Position numbers and translations under genes: made by a program. DNA of 23,471 nt from Phocaeicola sp. Lineage in GTDB: Bacteria > Bacteroidota > Bacteroidia > Bacteroidales > Bacteroidaceae. Shown here piece by piece: positions 21,115 to 23,471 of this stretch. The notes under the pieces are model-generated. The model was not told where the DNA came from. It ran no database searches and saw nothing but the letters and a program-made list of their open reading frames with translations. The stretch spans positions 1 to 23,471 of the forward strand of contig JAHHQU010000036.1 in NCBI GenBank assembly GCA_020026225.1, written 5' to 3'. Numbering within the stretch: position 1 is the stretch's first letter; each line of letters opens with the position of its first letter.

Positions 21115-23304
21115 ATGTCAAAATTAAGATTCAAAGTGGTAGAAGAAGCTTTCCACAAGAAGCCTGTCGACGTTCCTTCCCCCAATCAGCGTCCAAGTGA
21201 ATACTTCGCCAAATACGTCTTCAATCGTGAAAAGATGTTCAAGTACCTCTCTAGCAAAGTTTACAACAAGTTGGTTGACGTAATCGACAACGGTGCAGCT
21301 TTAGACCGCAGCATAGCCAATGAAGTGGCTAACGGTATGAAGAAATGGGCCGTAGAACTGGGTGTTACTCACTACACACACTGGTTCCAGCCGCTTACAG
21401 AAGGTACTGCAGAAAAGCACGATGCTTTTGTTGAACACGACGGAAAAGGTGGCATGCTGGAGGAATTCTCAGGAAAGCTTTTAGTCCAACAAGAATCTGA
21501 CGGTTCTTCTTTCCCTAACGGAGGAATACGTAATACATTTGAAGCACGCGGTTACAGTGCATGGGACCCTTCTTCTCCGGTATTTATCGTAGATGATACG
21601 TTGTGTATCCCTACCATCTTCATTGCCTACACCGGCGAAGCACTTGATTACAAAGCACCGCTTCTCCGCTCGCTTCAAGCTGTCAACAAAGCTGCCTTGG
21701 ATGTAATGCAGTACTTTGACAGTTCGGTCAAGAAAATCATCACTTACTTAGGTTGGGAACAAGAATATTTTCTGGTCGATGAAGGACTTTATGCTGCCCG
21801 TCCAGATTTGCTGCTGACAGGCCGTACCCTGATGGGACATGAGGCTTCAAAGAACCAGCAGCTGGAAGACCATTATTTCGGTGCTATCCCAGCACGTGTC
21901 GCTGCCTTCATGAAGGATCTGGAAATCCAATCACTTGAATTGGGTATTCCTGTCAAGACCCGTCACAACGAGGTTGCTCCCAATCAGTTTGAATTGGCTC
22001 CTATCTATGAAGAGTGCAACTTGGCTGTCGACCATAACATGCTGGTCATGTCATTGATGCGTAAGATTGCTCGCAACCATGGATTCCGCGTATTGCTTCA
22101 TGAAAAGCCTTTCAAAGGAATCAACGGTTCCGGCAAGCATAACAACTGGTCATTGGGTACAGACAACGGAACATTACTGATGGCCCCTGGCAAGACTTCT
22201 GAAGACAATCTTCGTTTCATCACTTTCGTTGTAAACTCACTGATGGCCGTATACCACCACAACGGATTATTGAAAGCTTCCATCATGAGCGCAACCAACG
22301 CACATCGTTTGGGTGCCCATGAAGCTCCTCCTGCCATCATTTCTTCTTTCTTGGGAAGCCATCTTAGCAGGGTGCTCGACCATCTGGAAGAAAGCACTGA
22401 AAACGACTTGTCTTCACTCGACGGCAAACAGGCCTTGCACTTGGATATCCCACAGATTCCTGAATTGTTTATTGACAATACCGACCGTAACCGTACTTCT
22501 CCATTTGCGTTTACCGGAAACCGCTTTGAATTCCGTGCTCCAGGTTCTGAAGCAAACTGTGCAAGTGCCATGATTGTACTGAACTCTGCAATGGCCGAAC
22601 AGCTCACCACCTTCAAGAAAGACGTGGACGAAATGATTGCCAAAGGAGAAACGAAGGTTTCAGCCATCATCGCCGTATTGCGTCGCTATGTAAAAGAATG
22701 CAAACCTATCCGCTTTGACGGAAACGGATACAGCGAAGAGTGGAAACAGGAAGCACAACGTCGCGGACTTGACTGCGAAACCAGCTGCCCGGTTATCTTC
22801 GACAATTACCTAAAGCCTGAAAGCATCAACATGTTTGAATCAACCGGCGTAATGACCCGTAAGGAACTGGAAGCTCGTAACGAAGTGAAATGGGAAATGT
22901 ACACCAAGAAAATTCAGATTGAAGCTCGCGTATTGGGCGACTTGGTCATGAATCACGTAGTACCAGTTGCCATCTCATACCAGGGCCGCTTGATTGACAA
23001 TGCCTACAAGATGAAATCCTTGTTCTCTGAAGAAGAAGCTCATGCACTCTCTGCTGAGAACCTGACATTGATTAAAGAAATCGCACAACATACTGCCTTT
23101 ATCAAGGAACATGTAGATAAGATGATTGAAGCCAGAAAGGTGGCCAACCGCATCACAAACATCCGTTCTCGTGCCATTGCTTATCATGACAATATCGCAC
23201 CGATGCTCGAAGAAATCAGAGAGCACATCGACCAACTCGAATTGATCGTTGACGACCAGATGTGGACATTGCCGAAATATCGTGAACTGTTGTTCATCCG
23301 ATAA
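21115..23304 (+). CDS. glnN: Type III glutamine synthetase
   Basis: The enzyme joins ammonia and glutamate to glutamine with ATP, the main entry of ammonia into metabolism. At 729 residues it has exactly the length that I recall for GSIII of Bacteroides fragilis, well beyond types I and II (about 360-470). Key segments are GWEQEYFLVD (213-222, metal-binding Glu), RHNEVAPNQFE (283-293), KPFKGINGSGKHNNWS (331-346, the NGSGxH loop that includes the glutamate-binding His) and NRTSPFAFTGNRFEFRAPGS (about 464-483, ATP and glutamate contacts). The long C-terminal helical extension is typical of GSIII. GSIII lacks the adenylylation loop Tyr of type I, so control is more likely transcriptional, perhaps through the inverted repeat at 20912-20936. 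Confidence 0.97.
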   Translation: MSKLRFKVVEEAFHKKPVDVPSPNQRPSEYFAKYVFNREKMFKYLSSKVYNKLVDVIDNGAALDRSIANEVANGMKKWAVELGVTHYTHWFQPLTEGTAEKHDAFVEHDGKGGMLEEFSGKLLVQQESDGSSFPNGGIRNTFEARGYSAWDPSSPVFIVDDTLCIPTIFIAYTGEALDYKAPLLRSLQAVNKAALDVMQYFDSSVKKIITYLGWEQEYFLVDEGLYAARPDLLLTGRTLMGHEASKNQQLEDHYFGAIPARVAAFMKDLEIQSLELGIPVKTRHNEVAPNQFELAPIYEECNLAVDHNMLVMSLMRKIARNHGFRVLLHEKPFKGINGSGKHNNWSLGTDNGTLLMAPGKTSEDNLRFITFVVNSLMAVYHHNGLLKASIMSATNAHRLGAHEAPPAIISSFLGSHLSRVLDHLEESTENDLSSLDGKQALHLDIPQIPELFIDNTDRNRTSPFAFTGNRFEFRAPGSEANCASAMIVLNSAMAEQLTTFKKDVDEMIAKGETKVSAIIAVLRRYVKECKPIRFDGNGYSEEWKQEAQRRGLDCETSCPVIFDNYLKPESINMFESTGVMTRKELEARNEVKWEMYTKKIQIEARVLGDLVMNHVVPVAISYQGRLIDNAYKMKSLFSEEEAHALSAENLTLIKEIAQHTAFIKEHVDKMIEARKVANRITNIRSRAIAYHDNIAPMLEEIREHIDQLELIVDDQMWTLPKYRELLFIR

Positions 23305-23343
23305 GTTTTCGTTGGACGTTATTCGTTCCCTGAATAAATACTC

Positions 23344-23378
23344 AAGTGCCCTATTCCAAGCAATAGGGCACTTTTTTT
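23344..23378 (+). terminator. Terminator after glnN
   Basis: AAGTGCCCTATT (23344-23355) pairs perfectly over 12 bp with AATAGGGCACTT (23362-23373), with a 6-nt loop and a run of seven T (23372-23378). It is a classical intrinsic terminator. Confidence 0.95.
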
Positions 23379-23471
23379 GGCACTCAATCTGCTTTTATTG
23401 AAAGCAGGAAAAAGCGAAGAGGGTGTGTCAAATCACCTTTTTTTTAAAAAAGAGCGCTGTATAGCCGAACT
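23379..23471. other. Right-edge non-coding stretch
   Basis: It holds a small hairpin (CTGCTTT...AAAGCAG, about 23390-23408) and the stretch GAGGGTGTGTC at about 23419. The latter looks to me like the terminal bases of some Bacteroides insertion sequences, but no transposase frame is visible before the window ends. No gene is supported here. Confidence 0.3.

Noticed and set aside
21003..21200. 65-codon frame in the glnN leader as a leader peptide gene
   Set aside because: Its second half is the out-of-frame start of glnN; there is no run of regulatory codons such as Gln or Glu that would suggest attenuation.
1..23471. CRISPR arrays, prophage genes, toxin-antitoxin pairs or defence systems
   Set aside because: None was seen on either strand; all larger genes have ordinary metabolic, regulatory or envelope assignments.

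Overview
The window is a stretch of bacterial chromosome that looks like the order Bacteroidales (probably Bacteroides, Phocaeicola or a close relative). Three things point there. Promoters match the Bacteroidetes -7 consensus TAnnTTTG, sometimes with a TTG/TTTG -33 element 19-20 bp upstream. Genes lack clear Shine-Dalgarno sites and have A/T-rich leaders. The gene families (DUF5686, DUF4494, type III glutamine synthetase, a dihydroorotate-dehydrogenase-like protein) are typical of that phylum. I see no phage, plasmid, CRISPR or complete insertion sequence; this is mostly core metabolism and envelope biology.

Layout. 1-243: two tandem tRNA-Asp(GTC) genes on the minus strand (the first cut by the window edge) with a good promoter. 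244-841: no convincing gene. 842-5178: hisA, ftsE, lysC and lysA, all on the plus strand; hisA stands without hisH, hisF or hisIE, and the usual first catalytic Asp is Asn. 5386-6540: a membrane glycosyltransferase. 6705-8900 (minus): a DUF5686 outer-membrane protein, divergent from a Crp/Fnr regulator (9018-9719). 9845-12293 (minus): an operon of a PLP aminotransferase and a LolC/E-type permease, divergent from a fucose-isomerase-like protein (12505-13737). 13909-16066: an operon of an internally duplicated DUF4494 protein, a YggS-type PLP-binding protein and a dihydroorotate-dehydrogenase-like flavoprotein. 16337-19263: an acyl-CoA ligase followed after 5 bp by a surface protein with a 16-residue repeat. 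19272-20766 (minus): a YitT-type membrane protein and a second Crp/Fnr regulator. 21115-23304: type III glutamine synthetase.

How the genes fit together. LysC and LysA are the first and last enzymes of the diaminopimelate/lysine route; they are separated by two successive hairpins. FtsE is the cytoplasmic ATPase of the FtsEX division complex. The acyl-CoA ligase and GlnN promoters each carry a perfect inverted repeat with TTGCAC/GTGCAA half-sites, a candidate shared operator motif. Almost every transcription unit ends in a strong stem-loop, several of them bidirectional between convergent genes.

The observations most worth a second look are the orphan HisA with altered active-site residues (possibly a decaying or repurposed histidine gene), the acyl-CoA ligase/repeat-protein pair, the duplicated DUF4494 protein and the inverted repeats at the acyl-CoA ligase and glnN promoters. 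All functional statements rest on motif recognition by eye; no database search was run.
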